NCBI GenBank assembly: GCA_001044335.1
Contig: CP011001.1
Span: forward strand, 558,001-622,000
From: Methylophilales bacterium MBRSF5
Lineage (GTDB): Bacteria > Pseudomonadota > Gammaproteobacteria > Burkholderiales > Methylophilaceae
DNA: 64,000 nucleotides
Direction of reading: 5' to 3'
The notes beneath the pieces are model-generated. The model was not told the DNA's origin. It saw only the letters and a program-made list of their open reading frames with translations, and ran no database searches. A program made the position numbers and the translations under genes. This document shows positions 48,734-57,928 of this stretch, piece after piece. The stretch's first letter is position 1, and each line of letters opens with the position of its first letter.

Positions 48734-51292
48734 ATGGAATCAAAAAAAAAAGATTTTAAATTCATTAAAAAATCATATGACATTAGATTTGATCAAATAA
48801 AGTCTCAGTTTTTAAAAAAACATAATAGCTCAGGTTTCTTAAAGCAAAATACGAAACTCTGTGACGATGTTTTAAAAAAATTGTGGGTGATAGCTGATTT
48901 AAATGATTCATTTTGTCTTGTTGCAGTTGGTGGATATGGCAGAAAGGAACTCTATCCATCATCAGATATTGATATAACAATCATTACCAATAGCATAGAT
49001 TCAATCAATATCAATAATGAGAAGTTAGAAAATTTTATTCAACTTTGTTGGGATTTTGGATTCAGGCTGGGTGTTAGTCAGAGGGTAATTGATGAGATAT
49101 CAAAAGACATAAAAGACATTACAATTGCTACCAACCTTCTAGAGTCCAGGCTCATTTGTGGAAATAACCTTTTATATGAAAAATATAATGAAAAATTTAA
49201 AAAAATATTAAACGTTAAAAAATTTATCCTAGCAAAAGTCAAAGAGCAGGAATTAAGGCATCAGAAATTTAGTAAGTCTGGATATCTCTTAGAGCCAAAT
49301 ATTAAGGAATCCAGAGGGTGTTTACGTGACATCCATTTCATTCGATGGCTATGTGCAGCAAAGTATGGAGATCATAACCTCAAAACTTTGTTAGAAAGCA
49401 AGGTAATCACCAAAAAACAACTCAACCTAATAAACTTTCATTACAACAAGTTAATCAAAAGAAGAATTTATCTTCATATTGCAACCGACCACCAGGAAGA
49501 TAGGATGCTCTTTGACTATCAATCAAAGATTGCAAAAGATTTAGGTTTTAAGAATTCATCAAATAAAAAAGCAAGTGAATTTGTAATGAATAGTTTATAT
49601 AAATCAATACGTTATATAATACTATTCAATGAAATTATTACAAAAAAATTTACTGTTGAGTTTCAATCTAGCAAAGAAAAAGTTGAAGGTTTTAATGAGC
49701 TTTACATATCCGATGGACTATTGGAACTTAACAAAAATACAAAGAAAGATATTTCGAAGAAAATCTTTGCATACTTCCATATTTTTCAACGTAACCCATT
49801 AATACAGGGCTTTGGACCCAATTTAATTGACCACTTCATAACAACCGCAAACCTTCTTATTGATAAGACTTACAGGTCAGACAAAAATATCCAAAAAGAT
49901 TTTTTGCAAGTATTTAAAGAAAAACAAAAAGTAAATCGATCATTAAGGTTACTCAACCGATATAACATTTTAGGGAAATTTTTACCTGTTTTTGGAAAGA
50001 TAATTTCACAAATGCAGCATGACCTATTCCACATCTACACCGTAGACGAACATACACTCAATGTAATCGATAACTTGAGAAGATACAGCAAGGCTAAACT
50101 AAAACATGAATCACCCGAATCCCATGAGGCATTCAAAAGACTTAAAGACCCATCCATTCTATATCTAGCTGGTCTATTCCATGATATTGCCAAAGGAAGA
50201 GGAGGTGATCATTCAAGCTTAGGCGAAAAGGAAGTTAAGAGATTTGGTCGAATGTTTAACCTAAGCACACCTGATATTCAAACAATTTCGTGGTTAGTAA
50301 AAAATCACTTATTAATGTCAAATGTTGCCCAGAAGCTTGACCTTGCTGATCCTTCGGTGATTCGCTCCTTTGCAAATGAAGTTCAAAATCAGGATCGTCT
50401 TGATTTGCTATACCTGTTAACTACCGCAGATATTCGAGGCACAAGCCACAAGGTTTGGAATCAATGGAAATCAGTTCTAATTAATGGCCTTCACCAGACA
50501 GCGACAAAATACTTGCAAAACAAACTCACTAACGAGCAATTTATTGAGCAAAGAGTGAAGCAAATTCAAAATAATTTAATTAAATATTCAATTGAACCAC
50601 ACATGTATCAAAAAAACTGGTTGCTAATGGGCTCTGAATACTTTACCAAGTTTGAAGCCCTAGAAATATCATGGCACACACGGCTTCTTCTCTCACACGC
50701 AAACACACAAAAAACAATTACCAGAGTCAGGCATCAAAAAGGCGGGCAAGGTATTGAGGTGTTGATTTATACAAAAGATAAAAATGATATTTTTTACAAA
50801 ACTTGCCATTTTTTCAATGAAATATCATGCGAAATCAGTCAAGCTAAAATTTTTACAACAAATCATAACTACGCATTAAATGTCTTTAATATTTCCTATG
50901 AAGATGAAAGCTCATTGAGGTTCAAGGACTTTTTTAAGTATATTGAAGAAAATCTCACGAATGTAATTGATCAGGATGTTAGCAAGAATAGCTTTAATAC
51001 TTCTAACAACCTAATGAAAAAATCAAGACAGGCCAGCTTCCATCAAATTGAGGATTTTATTGAGCTAATAAATGACGATGGGCTATTTCACTTGCAGATC
51101 AAAACGGCCAATCGTAAAGCGTTATTATTATCCGTTGCCTCTCTACTAAAAAGATACAACATTAGCCTGTCTAATGCCAAAATTACGACCATGGGCGAGC
51201 GTGTTGAGGATCATTTTGATTTCAAAATCAGCAACGACTCACAGTTTGAGCCAAAAAACCTTGAGAATGATCTCTTAAACCTCCTTCAATAA
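48734..51292 (+). CDS. glnD: Bifunctional PII uridylyltransferase/uridylyl-removing enzyme
   Basis: It codes for 852 residues from the ATG at 48734 (an in-frame TTG at 48722 overlaps map). Domains in order: nucleotidyltransferase with GGYGRKELYPSSDIDI (about 70-90), the GlnD linker, an HD hydrolase domain with HTLNVIDNLRRY and FHDIAKGRGGDHSS (about 435-490), and two C-terminal ACT domains (about 670 to the end). It senses glutamine and modifies PII to set nitrogen metabolism. It lies four bases after map. Confidence 0.96.
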   Translation: MESKKKDFKFIKKSYDIRFDQIKSQFLKKHNSSGFLKQNTKLCDDVLKKLWVIADLNDSFCLVAVGGYGRKELYPSSDIDITIITNSIDSININNEKLENFIQLCWDFGFRLGVSQRVIDEISKDIKDITIATNLLESRLICGNNLLYEKYNEKFKKILNVKKFILAKVKEQELRHQKFSKSGYLLEPNIKESRGCLRDIHFIRWLCAAKYGDHNLKTLLESKVITKKQLNLINFHYNKLIKRRIYLHIATDHQEDRMLFDYQSKIAKDLGFKNSSNKKASEFVMNSLYKSIRYIILFNEIITKKFTVEFQSSKEKVEGFNELYISDGLLELNKNTKKDISKKIFAYFHIFQRNPLIQGFGPNLIDHFITTANLLIDKTYRSDKNIQKDFLQVFKEKQKVNRSLRLLNRYNILGKFLPVFGKIISQMQHDLFHIYTVDEHTLNVIDNLRRYSKAKLKHESPESHEAFKRLKDPSILYLAGLFHDIAKGRGGDHSSLGEKEVKRFGRMFNLSTPDIQTISWLVKNHLLMSNVAQKLDLADPSVIRSFANEVQNQDRLDLLYLLTTADIRGTSHKVWNQWKSVLINGLHQTATKYLQNKLTNEQFIEQRVKQIQNNLIKYSIEPHMYQKNWLLMGSEYFTKFEALEISWHTRLLLSHANTQKTITRVRHQKGGQGIEVLIYTKDKNDIFYKTCHFFNEISCEISQAKIFTTNHNYALNVFNISYEDESSLRFKDFFKYIEENLTNVIDQDVSKNSFNTSNNLMKKSRQASFHQIEDFIELINDDGLFHLQIKTANRKALLLSVASLLKRYNISLSNAKITTMGERVEDHFDFKISNDSQFEPKNLENDLLNLLQ

Positions 51293-51296
51293 CTTC

Positions 51297-52628
51297 ATGA
51301 AACACCCAAAATTACTTCGCACACTTTTTTTCACTGAAATGTGGGAGAGATTTAGTTTTTATGGCATGCGAGCCCTGCTGGTTCTTTATTTAGTAAATGC
51401 GATGGCTTATCCGGATACCGAAGCCCTTCATATTTATGGCATCTATACCGGATTAGTCTATTTAACACCACTTTTGGGTGGTTATCTTGCCGATAAATAT
51501 ATTAATAATGTAAATGCTATTTTGATTGGCGGGATCTTGATGATGATAGGACATGCCCTACTTGCATTTGAGTCCTTATTCTTCATTGGTCTTGGCTTCT
51601 TAGTTGCTGGGAATGGTTTCTTTAAACCAAATATTTCAAGCATGCTAGGTAACCTATACAAATCAAAACCAGAAAAATTAAGAGATGAGGGATTTAGTTA
51701 TTTCTATATCGGAATTAATATCGGAGCTTTCTTAGCTCCTCTAATAATTGGTTTTATAGGTGAATTTTACAGCTGGCATTTAGGCTTTTTAATGGCTGCT
51801 TTTGGGATGCTTCTTGGCTTAATCGTATTTTGCTTAAAAATTAACCAAATTGAGATTTTAAAAAAACAAATTAATTATTCAAAAATTAAAATCTTTTTAT
51901 TCATAAATGTGGCTTTAATTTGTTTTATCATCTATTCACCAATATGGTTTGTTCTTTTAATCATTCTCACGGTTATATTATTTTTTATTAAGCGATCATC
52001 CTTTCCGTTTAATAGAAAAGATTTAAAAAAAATATACTATATTTTTATCCTTGGTCTGTTTTCGGTCATTTTTTGGGTCGGTTTCGAGCAAGCCGGTGGG
52101 TCACTTACGCTTTTTACAGATTCAAAAGTGAATAAAAGTTTTTTTAATTTCACCATACCAACCACATTCTTTCTTGCCATTAATCCACTGATCATTATTT
52201 GTTTAGGTACGTTTATTGCTAAAATTTGGTTTCGTATAGATTCAAGATTTAGAACTGAAACGCCAGAAAAAATGAGTCTCGGACTATTATTGATGAGTTT
52301 GGGATTTATAATTTTGACACTCATCCAGGATATGGAAAATATTCACTTCGCTTGGATTGTCCTTATTTATTTTTTTCACACACTGGGTGAATTGTGTCTG
52401 TCGCCAACCAGCTTATCCATGGTAACTAAAGTGGCACCAAAAAAAATTCAATCTTTCATGATTGGTTTATGGTTTCTGACCTTTGCCATTGCTAGCTATC
52501 TCGCAGGACTCCTTCCTTCACTTGTTCAAAACTTGGACCTGAACTTATTTAAGTTCATAAGCATCATAACCATGTTAGGAGCCATTGCTCTAGTTATATC
52601 CAGACCTTATTTACGAAAGTTATTATGA
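51297..52628 (+). CDS. POT-family proton-dependent di/tripeptide transporter
   Basis: It codes for 443 residues with about 12-14 membrane helices. FTEMWERFSFYGMRALLVLY carries the ExxERF proton-coupling motif of the POT/PTR2 family, GNGFFKPNISSMLGNLY is the second signature, and WVGFEQAGGSLT the conserved ExxG segment. LSPTSLSMVTKVAPKK near the end is also typical. It imports small peptides across the inner membrane. It starts four bases after glnD and overlaps the lipocalin gene by four bases. Confidence 0.93.
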   Translation: MKHPKLLRTLFFTEMWERFSFYGMRALLVLYLVNAMAYPDTEALHIYGIYTGLVYLTPLLGGYLADKYINNVNAILIGGILMMIGHALLAFESLFFIGLGFLVAGNGFFKPNISSMLGNLYKSKPEKLRDEGFSYFYIGINIGAFLAPLIIGFIGEFYSWHLGFLMAAFGMLLGLIVFCLKINQIEILKKQINYSKIKIFLFINVALICFIIYSPIWFVLLIILTVILFFIKRSSFPFNRKDLKKIYYIFILGLFSVIFWVGFEQAGGSLTLFTDSKVNKSFFNFTIPTTFFLAINPLIIICLGTFIAKIWFRIDSRFRTETPEKMSLGLLLMSLGFIILTLIQDMENIHFAWIVLIYFFHTLGELCLSPTSLSMVTKVAPKKIQSFMIGLWFLTFAIASYLAGLLPSLVQNLDLNLFKFISIITMLGAIALVISRPYLRKLL

Positions 52629-53143
52629 AAAAAATAGTCCTTATAATATTTACACTAATTTCCGCCTGTGCAACAAACGGTCTTCCTAAGATTGAGCCCG
52701 TGGAGGAGGTTTCGTTGGATGATTTTATGGGAGATTGGTATGTGTTGGCCCATATCCCGGCGCTGATTGAAAAAAATGCTTTTAATGCAGTGGAAAGTTA
52801 CTCTTTTAATTCAACAGACCAGGTGATTGAAACTACTTTTACCTTTAACAAAGGTTCCTTAGATGGCCCAGAAAAAATCTACAGACCAAAAGGGTTTGTT
52901 GTTCCTGGAACAAATAATGCTGTTTGGGGGATGCAGTTTATTTGGCCCATAAAGGCACAATATATCATCGCTTATATTGATGAAGGCTATGAGAACACAA
53001 TTGTCGCTAGAGATAAGAGAGACTACCTGTGGTTCATGTCACGAACAATAGACTTACCTACCGAAAAAAAACAATGGATTTATAAAAAAACCACCGAACT
53101 GGGTTATGATAAGAATATGTTACGTTTTGTCCCTCACAACTAA
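52625..53143 (+). CDS. Lipocalin lipoprotein (Blc-like)
   Basis: It codes for 172 residues. A lipoprotein signal ends in the lipobox LISAC (Cys15). The lipocalin motif DFMGDWYVLAHIP follows, then IYRPKGFVVPGTNNAVWGMQ and YIDEGYENTIVARDKRDYLWF, as in bacterial Blc-type lipocalins. These sit in the outer membrane and bind lysophospholipids or fatty acids. Its place beside a desaturase and fatty-acid modifying genes supports a role in lipid repair or transport. It overlaps both neighbours. Confidence 0.9.
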   Translation: MKKIVLIIFTLISACATNGLPKIEPVEEVSLDDFMGDWYVLAHIPALIEKNAFNAVESYSFNSTDQVIETTFTFNKGSLDGPEKIYRPKGFVVPGTNNAVWGMQFIWPIKAQYIIAYIDEGYENTIVARDKRDYLWFMSRTIDLPTEKKQWIYKKTTELGYDKNMLRFVPHN

Positions 53144-54054
53144 TGAAGCATTTCTTATTAAAAATTTTCGATAATAATTACGCTGAGAAATACTATCAAA
53201 AACAAAAAGGTGTTGATGGAGACACAATCGACTGGTTCAGGGTTATCCCCTTCATCCTGATCCACTTTGGAGCTTTGGCAGCCCTTTGGACCCATTTTGA
53301 ATGGTATCTAGTGTGGGTGGCCCTGATTTTATTTGTAATTCGCATGTTTGCCATTACAGGCTTTTATCATCGCTACTTTGCACATAAAACCTTCAAAACA
53401 TCTAGATTGATGCAATTCATCTTTGCCTTCATTGGATCAACAGCAGCACAACGAGGTCCGATTTGGTGGGCATCACATCACCGACGACATCATCTAAATT
53501 CAGATAGGCATAATGACCACCACTCACCACACACGCATCACTTTTTATGGAGCCATATGGGCTGGTTCCTCGCCAAGAAAAACTTTCTAACCGATCGCAA
53601 GGTTGTTCGCGACTTAATAAAGTTTAAAGAATTAGTCTTAATCGACCGTTTTGATTGGTTTCCCCCCGTCCTATTACTTTTATCTTTATTTGTGATTGGT
53701 GAGTACTTATCATTAACTTCAGGCATCAGCGGTTTGAATATGGTTATCTGGGGTTTCTGTGTATCAACAATTCTTGTTTATCATTGCACATTTGCCGTCA
53801 ATTCCATTGCTCACTTATGGGGAACACAACGATACAACACAAAAGAAGAAAGTAAAAATAACTTTTTGGTTGCCCTGCTCACTTTTGGAGAGGGTTGGCA
53901 CAATAATCACCATCATTACCCTGGATCTATCAGACAGGGATTCTATTGGTGGGAAGTTGACCTAACTTACTATGCACTTAAATTTCTGTCCTTTTTAGGG
54001 ATTGTTTATAATTTAAGAACGGTTAGTAAGGCGATAAGACAAAAACATAACTGA
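53143..54054 (+). CDS. Membrane fatty acid desaturase (delta-9 type)
   Basis: It codes for 303 residues with about four membrane helices. The three histidine boxes of membrane di-iron desaturases are complete: HRYFAH (about 76-81), HRRHH (about 113-117) and HNNHHHYP (about 247-254). It should introduce a cis double bond into acyl chains using oxygen. No redox partner gene is adjacent other than the FAD protein. Because no fabA/fabB is present in this window, it could be the main source of unsaturated fatty acids. Its stop overlaps the next start (TGATG). Confidence 0.93.
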   Translation: MKHFLLKIFDNNYAEKYYQKQKGVDGDTIDWFRVIPFILIHFGALAALWTHFEWYLVWVALILFVIRMFAITGFYHRYFAHKTFKTSRLMQFIFAFIGSTAAQRGPIWWASHHRRHHLNSDRHNDHHSPHTHHFLWSHMGWFLAKKNFLTDRKVVRDLIKFKELVLIDRFDWFPPVLLLLSLFVIGEYLSLTSGISGLNMVIWGFCVSTILVYHCTFAVNSIAHLWGTQRYNTKEESKNNFLVALLTFGEGWHNNHHHYPGSIRQGFYWWEVDLTYYALKFLSFLGIVYNLRTVSKAIRQKHN

Positions 54055-55301
54055 TGAAAATAGCAGTAGTAGGTTCGGGTATCTCAGGCCTCACTCTGGC
54101 CCACTATCTAGGAAAAAAACATCAAATCACACTCTTCGAAAAAGACAACCGTGTTGGTGGGCACACGCATACCCACTCTCTAACCATAGATAATAAAAAA
54201 ATTAACGTTGATTCAGGTTTTATTGTTTTTAACAAAAAAACCTATCCCAATTTTTTAAAATTAATCAACGAACTTGATGTCCCTTTTCAAAAATCATCAA
54301 TGAGCTTTAGTGTTCAATCTAAACTAAATGGTCTCGAATATAATGGAAACAATTTTAATACCCTATTCAGTCAAAGAAAAAATATTTTTAATGTTAGATT
54401 TTGGGTAATGATATGGGAGATATTGAAATTTAATCAATTAGGGAAAAAGTTACTCAAAACGCCTGCCTCTCAAATCAAAAATATCACTATCGAAGAGTTT
54501 TTATGCTCTTATAACTTTTCAAATTATTTTATGACCAACTACTTATTGCCGATGACCTCAGCCATTTGGTCTTCAAGCTTTAAAGATGTAAAAAAATTTT
54601 CATTACTATTTTTTTTAAGATTTTTAAATAATCATGGCATGATTAATATCAACGACCGCCCCCAATGGCTGACCATAAAAAATGGGTCTAAGACGTACGT
54701 GGATCAAATAATAAAAAAACTGAACGGTTCAATTATCCTAAACGCAAATATCCAATCTATTTATCAGAATGGAAAAAAATGTGTTGTGCAAACAAAACAG
54801 AGTAATTATTCATTCGACCACGTTTTTTTTGCCTGTCATGCCGACCAAGCGCTTAAATTAATTAAAAAGCCAACACCCACACAAAAAAAGATACTTGGGC
54901 AATTTGCCTATGCAAAAAATAGTGCCGTATTACATCGAGACTCATCACTCATGCCCAAAAGCAAAAGAGCATGGGCGGCATGGAATTATCATGTTGATAA
55001 GAAACTTATTAGTGATGTCACGGTGTCCTATAACATGAATATTTTGCAAAATATCAGAACAAAATCAGATTTACTGGTTAGCTTAAATATTGATAAAAAA
55101 ATAAACAATAAAAAGATTTTAAAAAAAATAACGTATGAGCACCCCACATTTAACCTAAACACCTTTGCAGCTCAAAAGAAGCAGAAGTTATTATGTGATG
55201 GACACTTTGCCTTTGCGGGAGCCTACTGGGGAAATGGTTTCCATGAGGATGGAGTTGTCAGCGCGCTGAATGCCATAAAATTTAGCGGGGTAAATAATTG
55301 A
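54054..55301 (+). CDS. FAD-dependent oxidoreductase of the Cfa/DUF1365 cluster
   Basis: It codes for 415 residues of the amine-oxidase-like flavoprotein group. The dinucleotide-binding motif is VVGSGISGLTLAHYL, followed by LFEKDNRVGGHTHTH. AFAGAYWGNGFHEDGVVSAL ends the FAD site. In many proteobacteria this protein is encoded with a DUF1365 protein and a cyclopropane synthase, and such sets are implicated in making unusual membrane fatty acids under oxidative stress. The reaction of this member is not shown here. It overlaps the next gene by four bases. Confidence 0.9.
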   Translation: MKIAVVGSGISGLTLAHYLGKKHQITLFEKDNRVGGHTHTHSLTIDNKKINVDSGFIVFNKKTYPNFLKLINELDVPFQKSSMSFSVQSKLNGLEYNGNNFNTLFSQRKNIFNVRFWVMIWEILKFNQLGKKLLKTPASQIKNITIEEFLCSYNFSNYFMTNYLLPMTSAIWSSSFKDVKKFSLLFFLRFLNNHGMININDRPQWLTIKNGSKTYVDQIIKKLNGSIILNANIQSIYQNGKKCVVQTKQSNYSFDHVFFACHADQALKLIKKPTPTQKKILGQFAYAKNSAVLHRDSSLMPKSKRAWAAWNYHVDKKLISDVTVSYNMNILQNIRTKSDLLVSLNIDKKINNKKILKKITYEHPTFNLNTFAAQKKQKLLCDGHFAFAGAYWGNGFHEDGVVSALNAIKFSGVNN

Positions 55302-56026
55302 ATCAGGGAATTTACAGTGGCGTGGTCACTCACGATCGAATTGCACCCACAAAAAATAAATTCTCATACAGGTATTCGATGCTGATGCTTGACCTGGATG
55401 AGGTCAACCTAACTTTTCGGCGGTCTTTCCTCTGGAGTTTTGATCGTCCAAATATTGTCTGCTTTAGACAAAAAGATTATTTTCGTAAATCAAGGCACTT
55501 AAAAAAGGATTTAATTGACTTTTTGACCACTAAAAAAATTAAGGGGGTAAACAAAATTTTTATACTGACAACTCCTCGTGTTTTCGGGGTGTGCTACAAC
55601 CCGGTCAGCTTTTATTATTGTTACCAGGACTCTACCCTAAGGGCCATAATATCTGACATCAATAACACGCCCTGGAATGAAAGATTCGCCTATGTTCATC
55701 ATTGCAACCAAGAAGATATAACCCACACCTTTAACTTTGATAAAGAGTTTCATATATCCCCTTTTATGCCTATGCATATAAAATATAACTGGCAATTTAC
55801 AAAACCAAATGATGTTATCGTTATAAGCATGAACAACAATCTTAATAGTGAAAAAGTATTTAATGCTACCCTTAAATTAAAGAGAAGATCGATTTCAGGA
55901 CTTAGCTTATCTTCATATATATTTAAATATCCATTATCTCCTCTTGAGACTATTTTTAAGATATATTGGAATGCATTAAAACTCTGGTTTAAGAAAACTC
56001 CATTCTATTCACACCCATTAAAATAA
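55298..56026 (+). CDS. DUF1365 family protein
   Basis: It codes for 242 residues from a TTG start that overlaps the preceding stop. The conserved DUF1365 pattern is present: GVVTHDRIAPTKNKFSYRYS at the start, SFLWSFDRPN, VCYNPVSFYYCYQDS, and FHISPFMPM. Function is not established, but the gene is nearly always beside the FAD oxidoreductase and Cfa. No signal peptide or membrane helix stands out. Two bases separate it from the Cfa gene. Confidence 0.92.
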   Translation: MNQGIYSGVVTHDRIAPTKNKFSYRYSMLMLDLDEVNLTFRRSFLWSFDRPNIVCFRQKDYFRKSRHLKKDLIDFLTTKKIKGVNKIFILTTPRVFGVCYNPVSFYYCYQDSTLRAIISDINNTPWNERFAYVHHCNQEDITHTFNFDKEFHISPFMPMHIKYNWQFTKPNDVIVISMNNNLNSEKVFNATLKLKRRSISGLSLSSYIFKYPLSPLETIFKIYWNALKLWFKKTPFYSHPLK

Positions 56027-56028
56027 AT

Positions 56029-57234
56029 ATGTTAAAAAAACTCCTTTTTTCAAACCTCAAACACTTGAAGCATGCTGATTTAGTGATTTATGATGGCGAC
56101 AAAAAACATGTATTTGGATTAAAAAAAGAGCCTCTAAAGGCAGAAATCGTTGTAAAAGACCAAGCCTTTTATAAGTACATAATTTTTGGTGGCTCCATCG
56201 GTGCGAGTGAAGCTTACATGAATGGATACTGGAGTAGCCCAAATTTAACTAATGTCATTCGTGTCTTTGCTGTAAATCAACAATTAACAGAAAAATTAGA
56301 AACGAAATTTAACTTCTTTATCAAGCCGCTCTTCAAACTAATACATTATCTCAATAAAAACTCTATAAAAAATAGTGAGAGAAATATTTCAGCACATTAT
56401 GATTTAAGTAATGATTTCTTTAAATTATTTTTAGATGAAACAATGATGTACTCATCAGCCATTTTTGAAAATAAATCCCAATCATTGCACCGCGCATCCT
56501 TAAACAAACTGGATATTATATGCAAAAAACTTCAACTCAAAAAAACCGATCATATCATCGAGATAGGAACTGGCTGGGGTGGTTTTGCGACATATGCAGC
56601 TGAAAAATATGGTTGTAAGGTAACTACAACAACCATATCAAGGCAGCAATATAATTTCGCCAAAGAGTTAATTAAGAAAAAAGGGTTAACAAAACAAATT
56701 AACTTACTCTTTAAAGACTATAGACACCTGAGTGGTCAGTTTGACAAATTGGTATCCATTGAGATGATAGAAGCAGTTGGCCATCATTATTACCCCGAAT
56801 ATTTTAAACAGGTAAGCTCTCTTCTAAAGCCGACTGGTATGGGATTAATTCAAGCAATTACCATTCGTGATCAAAGATACAAGCAAGCCATAAAGACTGT
56901 AGATTTCATCCAAAAATATATCTTCCCAGGGTCATGCATTCCGTCAATTGATACCATCCAGTCAACCATTACAAGACACACCGACCTGATCATCTCTGAT
57001 CTAGAAAACATTAATGCGCATTATGCGAAAACGCTCACGCTCTGGCAAAAATCTTTTAACAAGAATAGTAAAAAGATTATGAGCCTTGGGTTTGACGAGA
57101 GATTTATGAAGATGTGGAACTACTATTTTTCTTATTGTGCTGGTGGCTTCCACGAAAGATCCATCAATGATTTCCATATTCTTTTATCAAAACCATTAAA
57201 CCGCCTACCTCAAAATGAAAAAGATCTTCTTTAA
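56029..57234 (+). CDS. Cyclopropane-fatty-acyl-phospholipid synthase family methyltransferase
   Basis: It codes for 401 residues. The SAM-binding motif is IIEIGTGWGGFATYAAE, the preceding segment NISAHYDLSNDFFKLFLDE is the family signature, and YFSYCAGGFHERSINDFHIL closes the active site. It transfers a methyl(ene) group from SAM to an unsaturated acyl chain of phospholipids. In this cluster context the product could be a methylated or cyclopropane fatty acid. The next gene overlaps its end by 20 bases. Confidence 0.93.
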   Translation: MLKKLLFSNLKHLKHADLVIYDGDKKHVFGLKKEPLKAEIVVKDQAFYKYIIFGGSIGASEAYMNGYWSSPNLTNVIRVFAVNQQLTEKLETKFNFFIKPLFKLIHYLNKNSIKNSERNISAHYDLSNDFFKLFLDETMMYSSAIFENKSQSLHRASLNKLDIICKKLQLKKTDHIIEIGTGWGGFATYAAEKYGCKVTTTTISRQQYNFAKELIKKKGLTKQINLLFKDYRHLSGQFDKLVSIEMIEAVGHHYYPEYFKQVSSLLKPTGMGLIQAITIRDQRYKQAIKTVDFIQKYIFPGSCIPSIDTIQSTITRHTDLIISDLENINAHYAKTLTLWQKSFNKNSKKIMSLGFDERFMKMWNYYFSYCAGGFHERSINDFHILLSKPLNRLPQNEKDLL

Positions 57235-57928
57235 AAATGATGCAGAATTTAATAAATTTGTTGAGAAAGCCGATGATTTAGGCCACCGAAAGACCTTTCA
57301 TAAAAAAAACAAAATAATTAAAATTTTTAACGTAAGGGGATATATATCCAGTGGTTTTTTCAATACTTACGCCAGCCGCATCATTAAAAATTCTATTAGA
57401 TTAAAGGAACATGAAATCCCATCAATTGAAATTACCAACGAAATAGCTTTTCAATACAACAACAGATTGTCCGGTGTTTCATACAAATACATTCCAGGCA
57501 AAACATACCGTGATTTAGGTAACAAAATCACAAAAGAAATGATAACCGACTTGGCTAAATATATTTCAATCGTCCATAAAAAAGGCATCTATTTTAGAGC
57601 GATGCATCTAGGTAACATTCTTCTCCATAATAAAAAATTGTTTCTCATAGATATCGCTAAGATTCACTTCTACCCATGGTCATTGTTCATCTTTACCAGA
57701 GCGCGTGCGTTTAGAAGAATGATTAAGTACAAAGATGACATTAAATATTTCGGCTTGATAAATTATAAAAATCTCATAAATGAATACATGAATATAAGCC
57801 AATTTAACTCTTTTGAGAGGTTTCGATTTCAGCTTTATTTGACAATATTTAGCAAAATTAAATATAAATATTTTAAAAAAACTCTTGGTGCCACAATATT
57901 GCTGGTGGTTTTGTTATGGCTGATTTGA
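57215..57928 (+). CDS. Kinase-fold protein of the 'toluene tolerance' (InaA/WaaP-like) type
   Basis: It codes for 237 residues. An N-terminal stretch with a possible ATP-binding lysine (KIIKIFNVRG) leads to GVSYKYIPGKTYRDLG, and the catalytic-loop region reads KKGIYFRAMHLGNILL followed by LFLIDIAKI. This matches the FRSLHLGN-type loop of Pseudomonas 'toluene tolerance' proteins within the lipopolysaccharide-kinase superfamily. The usual catalytic HxD aspartate is not present in the loop, though the metal-site LID aspartate is. It ends in a hydrophobic helix, GATILLVVLLWLI. It overlaps Cfa by 20 bases and the next gene by 13. Confidence 0.7.
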   Translation: MKKIFFKNDAEFNKFVEKADDLGHRKTFHKKNKIIKIFNVRGYISSGFFNTYASRIIKNSIRLKEHEIPSIEITNEIAFQYNNRLSGVSYKYIPGKTYRDLGNKITKEMITDLAKYISIVHKKGIYFRAMHLGNILLHNKKLFLIDIAKIHFYPWSLFIFTRARAFRRMIKYKDDIKYFGLINYKNLINEYMNISQFNSFERFRFQLYLTIFSKIKYKYFKKTLGATILLVVLLWLI

